From positions 186,001 to 250,000 of the forward strand of contig MU401454.1 in assembly GCA_022579005.1 (NCBI GenBank): a stretch of DNA of 64,000 bases, read 5' to 3'. A program made the position numbers and the translations under genes. The notes beneath the pieces were generated by a model. It was not told where the DNA came from. It did not search any database and worked only from the letters and a program-made list of their open reading frames with translations. Position 1 is the first letter of the stretch; the number at the start of each line of letters is the position of its first letter. This document shows positions 34,949 to 46,403 of the stretch, piece after piece. Source of the stretch: Poronia punctata. Its lineage: Eukaryota > Ascomycota > Sordariomycetes > Xylariales > Xylariaceae.

Positions 34949-37621
34949 TTATTTATTCTCCTCTGTCCCCTTCTTCTTTAAAACAGGACTAATTATCGGT
35001 TCCAAACCAAAGATATCCTCAGCCTCGGAAGAAGGCGCATCGCCAAACAAGAAGGCTGTTCGCTCACGATTAGCATTGGCAGAAGGTCTCTTTCGGTGTT
35101 TTTGTTGCTTCTTGGCGTCAGATCCGAATACTGATCCAGATGCAGATCCTGATCGAGGATGATGATGATGATGAGAGGTGGAAGAAGCAGAAGAAGCAGT
35201 ATCGTCTGGTTCTAGCATCCAGGAGAAAGATGATTGTGCGAGCGTTGAGCGTGTGGGGATCGGTGGTTGTGGTCTTTTGAGCTGTTGTTGTACGGCTTTG
35301 GGCGTCTCTACGCCGAGGGGGTCGATGTCGATGTTTTCTTTCTTGTTTTCTGATTCTGATTCTTGTTGGGTTGTTTTTGTTTTCGTGTTGGCGGGGGAGG
35401 AAGAGCGTGTTGTTCCCCCCTTGGGTGTCGCGTTGTCGTCGGGGTCGGCAGAAGTCTCTGGGTCTGGTTCCATCTGGGTATTCAGCGCCATGGTTGCTAC
35501 AGCGTTGCTCAGTGGCTCTGAATCGACTCTTCTTTCGGTCGCCGAGCTAGATGGGGCAGAGGGGGAGGTATTTGCCCTTTCATTGTCCGGAACCGTCGCT
35601 GTAGAGTCCTCGAGAAAGCCCTTGACAGTCTGCAGTTTTGCCGTTACCGCCTCGAGCGCGTCTCGAATTTTGACCTTGTCTTCCAACTCCGAGTCGCCTA
35701 GGGCTTTTAGGTCGGTGACCGACTCTGCGAGCATGGACGCTAACTTGCCATTCCGCCTATCCATGACGGCAACCGCGTGCATTGCCGCATTGGACCGCGG
35801 TTCAGAGAATAGATCCCTGTTCGTCTTCATCGAGCTCTTGGCTTCTTGAACGTTGCGGCGGATCTCAATGACGGCGTCTCGTACGGCCTGGTTGAGACCG
35901 AGTCGTTCGCTCTGCTCAAGCACGTTCTTAGCTGCACCCTGAAACAGAGCCTCTACACCGCCCTGAGGCGGGCGAAAACGAGAGGTCGAGAGCGGAGATC
36001 GAGCACCGGGCATCCTCTTCCGGAAGCTCGAAGTAGGTGCCTCCTTTGGCGACGCCGAGGGCCGAGGCGTGCTTCGCGGACTAGGGGCATTCCCGGTGTA
36101 CTTTCTGATTAGTTCGGCGCCGCCAGAGGGGTCGAGATGATCCCGTAGGTAGACAGCATCATCTACGAACGTGTGGGGCCCATTCGGTGGCCCCGGCGCT
36201 GGATATTTGAGCAACAGTTGCAGAGCCACTGTATAGTCGGCCTCGAGCACTGTGTTGCGTTAGTTCGATCCGCACGAGACAACGGGAACCTCTGCGTAGT
36301 GGTCTTACAGTCCCATCGTATCCTAAGTAGCATCGAAGTACAAATAAGGTCTATTAACTGGAAGGTGGGATCCACGGCGAATAGTGTATCCCAAAGTACA
36401 AGCATCTGGTCGAAAGGAAATTCGCGGCTGAAAAGGAGTCGAATCCAGCGACTACGGGATCACATCGAGGTCAATATCGCCCTTTAGGTAAGGTAGAAAG
36501 CCGATTCTTTAAAGAAAGCAAACTCACATGAGAAACACTTGTGGTAATATCTCAATGTTTTTCAGATGGTTAGAAAGCTCCGGGTCGACCTTGTATAGGC
36601 AGACTTCGTGGATGTACTCGCTCTTCTCAACGATAGACGACTTGGATGATTGTAGGGAGAACGCGCGGCCTCCGGCATCTTCCGGCGCTTCGACCGTCTC
36701 GTAAAACGGTTTTGCAGAGTGCATGATTTCAGAAAATAACGCAAAGGAATCATGCTCGATGAACGAGGCATCCAACATTTCCACCATCATCAAGTCTTCG
36801 GAAGCTGGGGGGGCGGCGTCGGCCGGATTGATGGCGTCCTGATCGACGACGTAGACTATAGGCGCCAAGAGCTCATGCATACCCTGACGATACCCTCCAA
36901 CGTCCGGGTTCAACTTACAATAGATGAACAAAACATCTGTGATGAGCGTCTGGATATGTGGTCGATGGTAGAAGGGCTCATCCGGTAAGCGCTGGACGTC
37001 TTGAAGTATTTCGGCTCGTAGAATCTCATCCTGACGGTACGTGTTCCACGGAGACTAATAGGACCCGTCAACGATGTGAATCCATGTGTATATATATATA
37101 TATATATATACACAACCTGAGGAAGGCCATATGAAAGAGAGGAATAATACTAACGTTCGGATCATCGGCCAGCGGATCCGAGTTTCCAGCAGTGAGATAT
37201 TCCGGGTGCTCGATATATTTCAAAAAGTGATCTCTCAAAGAGGCGTAAGTGCTTCGTGACTCCAACAGTACGTGAGTCCAGTTGGTCGTATCAGATGTGT
37301 TGCTCAGTATGAATGCCTAGATGAAACTCGCATTCAGCATGATTGCTGCCAACCCTGTGCCCTGAGCAGCATGCTCAAATCAAAATCAAAATCGTTAAAC
37401 CATACCTTCCAGCAGACTGATCTGCAACCCGTAATGCAGGGACTATCAGGTCCATTTTCCATGACAGCACGTCGCAACTCTGACAGGTTGGCGTTGTGGC
37501 TCAACGTCGTGTGCCATCGTGAACTGGGCAGTGCATCATAGAATCAACGTCAGAGATGAATCGGTATATACTAGTTTGAGGGCGGACTACAAGCTTACGA
37601 AGCGCTGGCCAGAGACCTCAT
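34949..37621 (-). CDS. TBC-domain Rab GTPase-activating protein (TBC1D5-like)
   Basis: Six exons, minus strand: 37621-37599, 37523-37406, 37316-37155, 37054-36528, 36451-36309, 36249-34949; 757 aa, all phases closing. The first exon is just 23 nt (MRSLASA). TBC domain about residues 8-320: CITGCRSVCWK, LPDEPFYHRP, the arginine-finger motif IxxDxxR as ILQDVQR, the glutamine finger in GGYRQGMHELLAPI, RWIRLLFSREFPF and LVLWDTLFAVD. The insertion of about 80 residues between the two finger regions and the RW helix is typical of TBC1D5, which acts on Rab7 and retromer in endosomes. The C-terminal half is low-complexity, Ser/Thr/Pro-rich, with a His run and DIFGLEPI. An intron between exons 3 and 4 contains a (TA)n tract. 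Confidence 0.92.
37086..37113. repeat. (TA)n microsatellite inside a TBC-gene intron
   Basis: GTGTATATAT...ATATACAC, a self-complementary run of about 28 bp within the third intron of the TBC gene (37055-37154). Confidence 0.9.
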
Positions 37622-38820
37622 CCTGGAAGTTTGTGGTCTATATGCTGCTATTGTTAATATCTCGGAATATTTCGGTACTGCTCACATTCCGGTTCCTCTC
37701 TGTATTAGGCGCTGGTATCAGGAGGAGTCATGGACGAAGCCGAAGCAGCTGTGTGTTAGTGCTGTGTAATGTATTGTTATGTTGGTAGCTGCTCGTATCT
37801 CACAGATGGGGGGCAGTACCGTGTACGGCCCTACGTAATGTTATTATATCTCCCTATAATTGAATTATACAATCACCACATAATATTTGTCAGAGTACTA
37901 TGCATTAAGGCAAACTACAGCCCCTCTCACTACATAAGTCTGTACGTCTAATTACAAGCCTTGCTCGTTTCTACTCGGAAAGCAGAATAAAGAAGCCGTA
38001 CTTATAATCCCTAGTCTAGAGAGGCATGAGAGTAACACTTGTATTCCAATTATACGTCGCATGGATGTATATGATATATGTGTATTTGTGTATATATGTA
38101 CCTGTGTATGCCTGGAGATATATATGTAATGCGAGTTGTAACATGATGCCGTTGTCGCCCCTGAGTTCGTTTCTCCTTGCGCCGCCCAATGCTTGCACAC
38201 GATAAATAAATAGAAGGAAAATTGGAAGGATCACTCCCTTCTCTCTGAAAGTAGGAAAGCAAGTTATGAGGCGAACACAAGAAGAACAGAGAGATAAAAC
38301 AGAGAAAGTACAGGGACACATTTGCATACTGTCCCCCTGTCCATCCCTTTTCATCCTCGTTTCTGTTTTCTTCCCGCACGTCCTCTATTCCTCACACTCC
38401 CTCTGCCGCATATGGCTCCCTTCATACCCGAAAGACAGACCCGTCAAAAAGACGTTCAACGAAAGATTTGCAAGGGTATCTCGTTCCACCAGTTATTTAT
38501 AACAAACCCTTGAGAGAAAGTACCAAAACTTGCAGGCTGCCAAATGCTTTCTTGGTGCTGTAACTTGCTATGTGTTTCGCCATCATTCATAGATCTTCGT
38601 ACGCTTCATGTTCTCTTCTCGCTATCCTAGACTTCTAGGTTTATTGCCCTGCAGTCTGCAGTCTTCAGTCTTCAGTCTTCAGTCTTCAGTCTCTATCGTT
38701 GTCATGTCCAATAGAAGCGAAAGGAGAAGGATAATAAAAGGGAAGAAATAACGGAAAGACCGCCATCTCATAGATTCTCCGTCTGTTTCAAGATACCGTT
38801 GTTATTCATCAGATCATGCG
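37622..38820. other. Intergenic between TBC and PAS-kinase genes
   Basis: Holds the TBC-gene promoter and the PAS-kinase 3' region. Short pyrimidine-biased stretches at 38330-38420. No gene recognised. Confidence 0.5.
38651..38692. repeat. Six-copy 7-bp tandem repeat
   Basis: Six contiguous units, two GCAGTCT followed by four TCAGTCT, just past the 3' end of the PAS-kinase coding region. Confidence 0.9.
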
Positions 38821-41800
38821 TCATTCCGTCTGACACCAAGGATGCTGGAGCACCTGATCGATGTCGTAGCGTTGTGATACGTCGCGGTTGAGCATGCAGC
38901 GGATCAAGTTGATACTCTCTTCGCTGATGGTGTATGGTACTCTCAGATCGCGATCCATTATTTCGTCGATGCTGTAGAACGGGTTCTCCTTGTAGATGAT
39001 GGTGTAAAGTAAGATACCCAGAGCCCATACGTCTTGCTCTTTGCCGCCGTATGGCTGACCGGCTAGGACCTCTGGCGCGGCGTAATCTATAGTTCAGGGG
39101 GGGGACCACGTGTTAATTGTCATCATTCACGGGGAATACATCTTTCGGTCGGTCAAAACTTACCAATAGTGCCTACGAAAACGTCGAAAGGTCCGCTCTT
39201 GATGTACGCCGCACTTCCAAAGTCGATCAGTTTGATGTTGCCTTCGCCATCTAAAACCACGTTCTCGTCCTTAATGTCGCGATGCACGACCTTTGCCTTG
39301 GTGTGTAGATGCTGGATAGCCCTAGCAACCTGGACAAAGATGTTGCGGCATTCATCCTCGTCCATGTTTGCCCGAAGCTCGATGTAATCGAAAAGGTCCA
39401 TGCCTGGGATGCCGTGTGGGGTCATCTCTATGTAGTAGTTGACTTCGTCCTCAAAGAAATCCTTCATCTCAACGATGTTTGGATGTTTCAGTCCATCTCG
39501 CCGGAGGTAATCGAGAACATGGATCTCAAGCGGCACGGTGCCAAGCCGTCTGTCTCGAGTCCAGGTGTCGACGAGGATTCGTTTCTTCGTCACGTATTTC
39601 AGAACGACTTTCTTTCCGCCGTTATGCTTGTACCGCGCCAATTTGACTTGACCATAGGCACCCTGACCCATGTCCTCCAATATGACAAAATCATCTATGC
39701 TCTTCTTCTTCTTGGGCGTCATCGCGGTCTCCCGAGCCGAGTTAGATGGCTTTCTTTCCGTCGGCTCAGGAACACCTGCCAGTTTCTTAGCCGCGTTGAT
39801 AGCAACGTCTTTGAGTTGTCGCGACAGTGACGCCTTGGACGGCGGGGACATCGCTCGGCTATCCTCCGAGTCCGAGGCAACGACAGGGGGTGTGTGCGCA
39901 GGGGTCTGGCCCGGCGATGGCTGGTGTAGTGGGCTTATCGGCCGAGATGGTAAGTTCAGATCAGCCACGGTTGACGCCTTGGAGGCATGCAGGTGCCTGG
40001 AATACGTTATCCAGAGCGCATACACCATCTCCGACTCTACACTCGCTACGGCAGACTCATCCGCCGACTCATCATCGCTTGAGCCCGAATCATGGCCCGA
40101 ATGCTTCTCGCTCTTCACGACCCTCATCTGGACGTCGATTTTCAGCTCAGTGCCATCCCGGTGCCTGGCTGACAGACCGTCCGGATTCAGCAGGTTCGAG
40201 GTCGCATCGCTTCGGCCTTCGTGAATGGCTACCAATGCGGAAGCCTTTCTGAAACTATGCTCCGGAATCACGATGCCATCCTGGATTTGGACGCCCTCTT
40301 GCTTCTGCAAAAGTTGCAATATTTTGTCGAAATCCAGGATGAGATCGTTGATCGATTGTCCTTCGGGTTTCTCGTAACCGAACAGAGAGCCGCAGAATGC
40401 TGAATTGGAGCTCTTGATCCGTAGCGTGTCGGTGCTGACCACTATAATACCTGCCATGTGCGGGAAACTTGACACTCGGAGCTCCATTTCCCCCCTGGTC
40501 TGTGTAACTGTCGAGGGAATGCTTATGCCCCCACCGTTACAACAGGTGAAGTATTTGCGCTTGTTGATTTGTGCATAATCGACTGCGCCATATCTGGGGT
40601 CGATACCCTGCCGTGGTATGCGAGCAATGAGCTTGCCAACATCCATCCCTGGCTCGAGATTCGCCTCTCCCCACATCGGAGCAGTATTGCCGGTAATCTT
40701 GGTTACGATTCCATCCTCATCCAGGGTCACGAGGCAAACGTCTTCGTGTATCTCTTCCAGAACCCAAATAAGGCCGATCTTCTTCTCCTTGACCCAGAGA
40801 CTTGCTGACCCGGTCGCCCCGTTGCGCTTTTGTATCGGCACGACGTCTCCACAAAGCAGTACGCCCCTTGATCGGGAGTGGGAATTGGGACCACGAGTCT
40901 TAGGTCCGGAAGGGTCGGTGTTATGGACCGTCACAGCACGCCGGGCAGGTGTCGCGGCTTTTGGTGGCAGGGATCTGGAATTAGGCTTGCTCAGCAATTG
41001 TGCCGTAATACCCCCGCGACCACCCAGCAAGGTGGCGCCGACTGACGGGACAGGTGGGACGGGCGCAGGGGTGGCGACCGATTGGTTTCCGCTTCCCTGG
41101 TTCACCTGGAGGAGCTTTGTTTCTAGCCAAGCACGTCTCTCTTCTTGTACGACCTCTAGGATCCCCATTTTCCGAACCTCCGCCTTGGTTACACCGAACA
41201 CAAGACAGGCTAAATCATTTGCGGCAATGATAGTCCACGGCGGCCGTGATTCGGTAGTGAAGATGGCCTGCGCTGCGGGCACCCAACGCGACGAATGTCC
41301 ATGTACCGCTTGGGCTAAAGTGCCTGGTGTCTTCGGAATCGAGGCAAACGGTCGAGATGGAATTGTCGGAGATAACAATGCGTCAGGGTACGCACTAGCA
41401 TTGGCATTGAAGGGTTGGGCCATCGTATCGATGAGCTTCTGCTGAACACCCGCTGCAGTTACATCGGTGAACGTTCGTCGCAGACTACCTGGTCGCGTCG
41501 GCGGCGGCGATGTTTTCGCTGTAGTGCCACTTTCGTTGGTTGGCGTTCTGGAAGAGTTCTCCGACTCGGTTTGGCTATGGTGTCCTTCGGCAAACCTTGA
41601 ATTCGACATGCCCTCATTACCGACCGATGTGTCCAATGGTGATATCTTGGGCGATCGAACTGTAGTAGGGGAAACAGCGAAAGACTCCGGGCTACTACTC
41701 CTAGGGATAAAGCCCCGGTCAAACACATTCTGGCCGGATACATCTGCCGGGCCAGTCAGAGGAGGCGCAACGGCAGCCGGGTCCATAGTCGGCAGATTCC

Positions 41801-43038
41801 CCGCGCCTACAAGCTGTGCCCGTGCTAGCAAGTCAAGCATGTTTTGCGTTTCCACATCGCCAGTGGCTCTAGCTTGAGCACTGGCAAGCCCAGCATCGGA
41901 CGAAACGGCCCAGCCCATGCGATCTTTCATGAATTCTATGGATCGCTTCAGCACATTCTGGCGGTTGTGGATTAGGTCCTCGGACTGATGCGCGAAGGAG
42001 AACGAATGCAGCGATTCCGACGGGAAGCGTGAGAGATCCTCGGCGAAGTTGGGACCGTAGGGAGCCGGTGTCAGTGAGCCCGGAGGCAGCATCATGTTCA
42101 ACGAAGAACTGCGCGCAAGACTCGTAGAAGGACTCCTAGATGACGGGCTAGTCGGTGGTATAACTGGACTGCGGGGGGATGGATTTTGGCGGATACGTCG
42201 GAGACCAGAGACACCAAGTCCGTGGTCATGTTCACCTATCATGGAGGCAGATCGGCTGACGTGGATTGATGTTAGCTGTGGTTATTATTTATTATTTTCT
42301 CCCGTAGGAAGAATGCCATGGCGGTGTTTGCTTTTAATGTATCGTCTTCTGGTGCGCAGTGCTAACAAAAACCGAAAATAAAACAAAATGAGGCTGAGTA
42401 CCCATGTGACAGAAGCAGGAGACTAGGGACAGATAGTCATCCATGCAAGGCCACAGTCAAAAATATACGTCAACCGCTGCTGACGAACACAGACACCACC
42501 AAAATCACAGCCCTAACCACCATCACCCCAGTAGAAAAATTACGGCCCGGGAAACGCGACGTATAAGGTTTCCCCCTTTCTCCCCATTCGCTAGGCTAGG
42601 CGCATCCATGTATCATCAAAACTTTATACCATAGAAACATACCTCTTGCTTGTGCCAGGCTCCGCGGCAAGGGCCCCGGCATCGAAAGAAAAGCGAAACT
42701 GCGGCTTACGGTCGTCGTCGTCGTCGACTGAATCACTCTCGGCAACAGCAGGAAGGTTTCCGGTGCTTCGGTTCTTGGGTATCTGCAGTTCCGGGGAGAG
42801 CTTGCTCCTTGCGGGTGGCCGTCCGCGTTGAGATTGTTGTTGTCGGTCATCCTGGTAAATGGTTGTGTCGGCACCTGGGCGGATGGATCGGCATGTCAGC
42901 AAGGGTCGAATGTTGGGAGCCTACGGAAAATTGCTCGAGCCCTATCGCTGAGTAGACGAGAGACCGGGTTGACCACGCGGTTGTCAGGGAATATGACTCG
43001 ACCCGGAAAACACTCACCGAGATCCTGGCCGCCACCAT
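38821..43038 (-). CDS. PAS-domain serine/threonine kinase (PASK/Psk type)
   Basis: Four exons, minus strand: 43038-43018, 42851-42643, 42255-39164, 39086-38821; 1195 aa. The 7-codon first exon (MVAARIS) and second exon join to the main exon in phase, with GTATGT and CTAAC/CAG signals; translation from the internal ATG at 42242 alone would lose 81 residues. N-terminal 400 residues are Ser/Pro-rich. A PAS-like sensor lies at about 400-465 (RPPWTIIAANDLACLVFG). Two further PAS-like stretches follow (VCLVTLDEDGIVTKITG; TLRIKSSNSAFCGSLFGY). The kinase domain (about 930-1190) has GQGAYGQVKLA, VVLKYV, HRDIKDENVV, DFGSAAY and, across the last intron, TIDYAAPEVLAGQPYGGKEQ. Yeast Psk1/2 couple nutrient state to translation and sugar flux by phosphorylating Ugp1. 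Confidence 0.94.
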
Positions 43039-46000
43039 GGATATGTTTCATACTTGACGGTGATAGAAAATGGAGAAAAGTACAAAGACCAGTACTAGCG
43101 ACAGCCTTGGCTGGAAAATGCTAACAATACCGGAAAGGAAGAGGCAAAGGACCGAATAAAGTTTGAGGGTGCAGAAAAAGTGTTTAAAAAAATTGAAGCA
43201 CGTAGCACTGGAAAAAGCGCAAAGTAAGAATAAGAAAAAGAGAAGCGAGTACGGAGAATGGGGGGTTTGCGAGACTGGCTCAAGCTGGTGATGAGGGTAG
43301 ATTTGCGGGAGGGTATTGTCCGGTATGCTTAATTGACAGTATACCACTTCAGAGGCCGCGACAAGAACGCGGGGTTCTGGGACTCAGGGTAGGGAAGTGG
43401 ATTTACCAGGACTTGAGCAATGAGGATGTCGTGGTGTTGGTATACTAAAGTAGGTATGCAGACAGAAAACAGGGTAGCTACATTGGGGTTTGCGGGTTCA
43501 TTCACTTGTGTTATTTTATTTCTTCTCTGCTGAAACTTGGGCAAATTTCTGTCCTAATGTGCCCGGTCTTGGTATAGTGCAACCGGCCAGTGGGGTCCTG
43601 TGCGAAGGTCGAAGGCAGCGGGGCAGCGGGGCAGCGGGCAGCCTAGGATACAAGTAAAGTGAGTACCTGTAGGTACACCTATACTTGAATACAACCAGTG
43701 GTACCATCACATCTGTCTTCGACCAAAACAATCAACATACACAGTACCTAAATGCTGTACGCTGTACACAGTATACCAATGGGTTACATACAGTACATAA
43801 GGTAGATGTCATATTGATACTGTTGTCGTCTTATTGTGCGACATACCTACCGCCTCCCATTATGAGATAGAAGCCACATGACTCGAGAGTATGAGATTAC
43901 TCATACACGTATCAAGTGCCTGTCTCCTGGGCACAACATCTACACGTATAAATATAAACATTTACACGTGTGTATATTAGGGCCGTTGTATCCAGCAGAT
44001 TGGATCTCCCTGAAGCCACGGGGTACCAAATGGCACAAGCCAAGTGGATCGGTTGCCGCTCTGATGGTAAAGGCAATCAGCTCCATTGTTCACACGTCCA
44101 TGGGACTACAAATACTCGTACGATATGAGCCATCTAGAAGGGCAAAACCCTCACGTGCTACAGAGGTAAGCTAGGTAGACTATGCTATATCCAATGAAGT
44201 AATACAAAAGTCACCCCTCAAGAACCACATTTCAACGTACGGCGTACTCGTATGTACCAATATGCATACGAGTAAATGCGTCCCAGGACCCACAGCAAAA
44301 AAGGGCCAGCAAGAGAACTCCCAAAACCATTACCCACGTCAAACTTCCAAAGTGCCAGGTTTTGAACACCGGTAAACTAGGACATAAGGACAACGGTCCG
44401 TTGCGGTCGACAAGTAATAAGCTTGCCTATTTGACCAAAAAGGGTCTGTCTGTAAAATATGCCTGTGCCCGTCCTATGCACCCGCCCGAGACGCCACGCC
44501 ACAGCGTCTAAGTTAGGTCAAGTAAAAAAAAAAAAAACCCTTGCAAGTTGCGAACCTGTTCTTCGGCTATTGTGACTACCGTGCGTGCATCCTCCCCCAG
44601 GACCCCCGCCCGCCTCTCAACAAAATGCGGCATCCCGCACTTTCTCATAGCGTGGTAGAAAGTCTAGGCTCCTGTCATCTAGCATAGGTATAGGTGCATG
44701 AAATCCACCGTCCTCGGAGGTATAGGGTGTAAAGGAAAGGAGAGGGGGGGGGAGGCTCTAACCATCGGCGCAACTCCCACCGCAAAAGTCTCATACTTTT
44801 GATTCTCGTCCCTTTTTTCCTCTTGGTGGGGGGGGGATTTTATAGAATTTAAGACTTATTTGGATATAAATGTAATAGCATTGAAACACGGTAACAGGAA
44901 CAGACAGTAGTAGGTTAGTAGGATATATATGTTTCTTACCTTACCTCCCCGATCTTTCGCCAAATAGTAAGTGCCGAGCATCGCTACATACAAAGCCTAG
45001 GTATTCATACATACTCGGAACATCCGCCATATCGTTGCATACCTACATCATATTACGGTTTACTAATGTGAAGCCTAGGCACCTAACCCATCATGCTTGT
45101 CACATGCCTAGTTATAAATCATACCTAGTAACTAGACTAAATATCCTGTCTGTCTCGACTTTACGTGCACAACCTGCCTTCTATCCGCACTTATACTGCG
45201 TACTAGAGGTAGTCTAGGAGGTAAGCCATCCGCAGGACCCGCAACGTCGTAGTTGAGGATAACAAGCCGAGGTGTGTGATGTCAGTAGGTAGTAGTACTA
45301 GACAGCCCGGCCAATCACGCAAGACATCATCCAACCTCTTTTCACCCTGTCGCCAGCTCCCCCAACCTAGGTTTGATCAATATAAGGTACGTAGGTTAAA
45401 GGATGCACGGGGCGCGCAAGACGCGGTGACTTGATCTAGTCTAAGCATCGACCAGCGCAAGAAGCGTCTAGGTTAGTAAGGTAGTCTATCTAGTAAATAC
45501 CTATCTGTACAAACTTTACAACTACATGTAGCTATGGATATTTAAATCTACAATATCTACACCTGTCGTTCATGGATTGCATTCATAGCACAGGAGATAA
45601 TGAGATAATTCCACCCCCTAAGCAGAAAGATTGAGGCCTAGGTTTGATATTTGCAAATCTACATACTACACTGAACTAGAAATGCTAGGTTAGGATATTG
45701 AATGGTCCAAACTCATCGCAATGGGCGACTAGACTAACAGGACCTATCACCTTGGCTCTTCTTTTCATTTTTGCAGAGAAATATTTGGATACAGCACAAA
45801 TGGAAACTCGAGACATGAAAGAATGCACTGGATTCGAAGCTCAGCCCTCTTGACGAGGAGAGATCCTTCCGCCAGAGTCCGAAAAAAGTCTCCTACTCCA
45901 CTTCAATGTCTTACTCTTGGGGATATGAAGCTCGTAGGTTATTCCTCCTCTGACTCAACCTCAGAATGAAGAACTGGCCGACCCTTTTCAGTTGTCCGAA

Positions 46001-46403
46001 TACCTGAAACGCCAGTGTATGCAACCGGGAGCAATGCTATTTATCACATCTGTGACATCCTCGTACATCATACGGGCGCGTCGTCATAGTCCCTGGAGGA
46101 GCCGAGCCGTCGAAGAGCCGGTCTAGGCCGGCGTTAATATACACTATGTACGTACGTCGAAAACAAGCACATCCACCCCTCCTGTTGGTTCTGTACATTG
46201 GCCGCCTCCTGGCTAGCCACCTGGGCTCTCTATTGCTGGGGTATCATGGAATTCTGGGTCGTCGTGGGAATGTCCGCCATTCGTCTAATCGTGTCGACGA
46301 CGTGCTACCGCTTCGTGACTGCTTCAAAATCGTTGTTTCTTGCTCTTGCTTCTTTTTTATCGGTTTTTTGTTTTGTTCAATATTTTCCCCATCTGCACGC
46401 GTT
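43039..46403. other. Gene-poor region, 3.4 kb
   Basis: No gene recognised. Carries the PAS-kinase promoter, GGGGCAGC tandem repeats (43615-43642), two A/G homopolymer runs (44524-44536; 44741-44749) and octamers at 44113, 44245 and 44267. TAGGTA and CCTAGG strings are frequent. Confidence 0.45.
43615..43642. repeat. GGGGCAGC tandem repeat
   Basis: Three to four imperfect GGGGCAGC units. Confidence 0.8.

Noticed and set aside
35178..35849. 223-codon + strand open frame.
   Set aside because: It is antisense to the disordered C-terminal half of the TBC protein.
40618..41445. 275-codon + strand open frame.
   Set aside because: It is antisense to the main exon of the PAS kinase.
45828..45885. 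Minus-strand tRNA-like segment ending CTTCGAATCCAG.
   Set aside because: T-stem bases do not pair and the anticodon arm is wrong in length.
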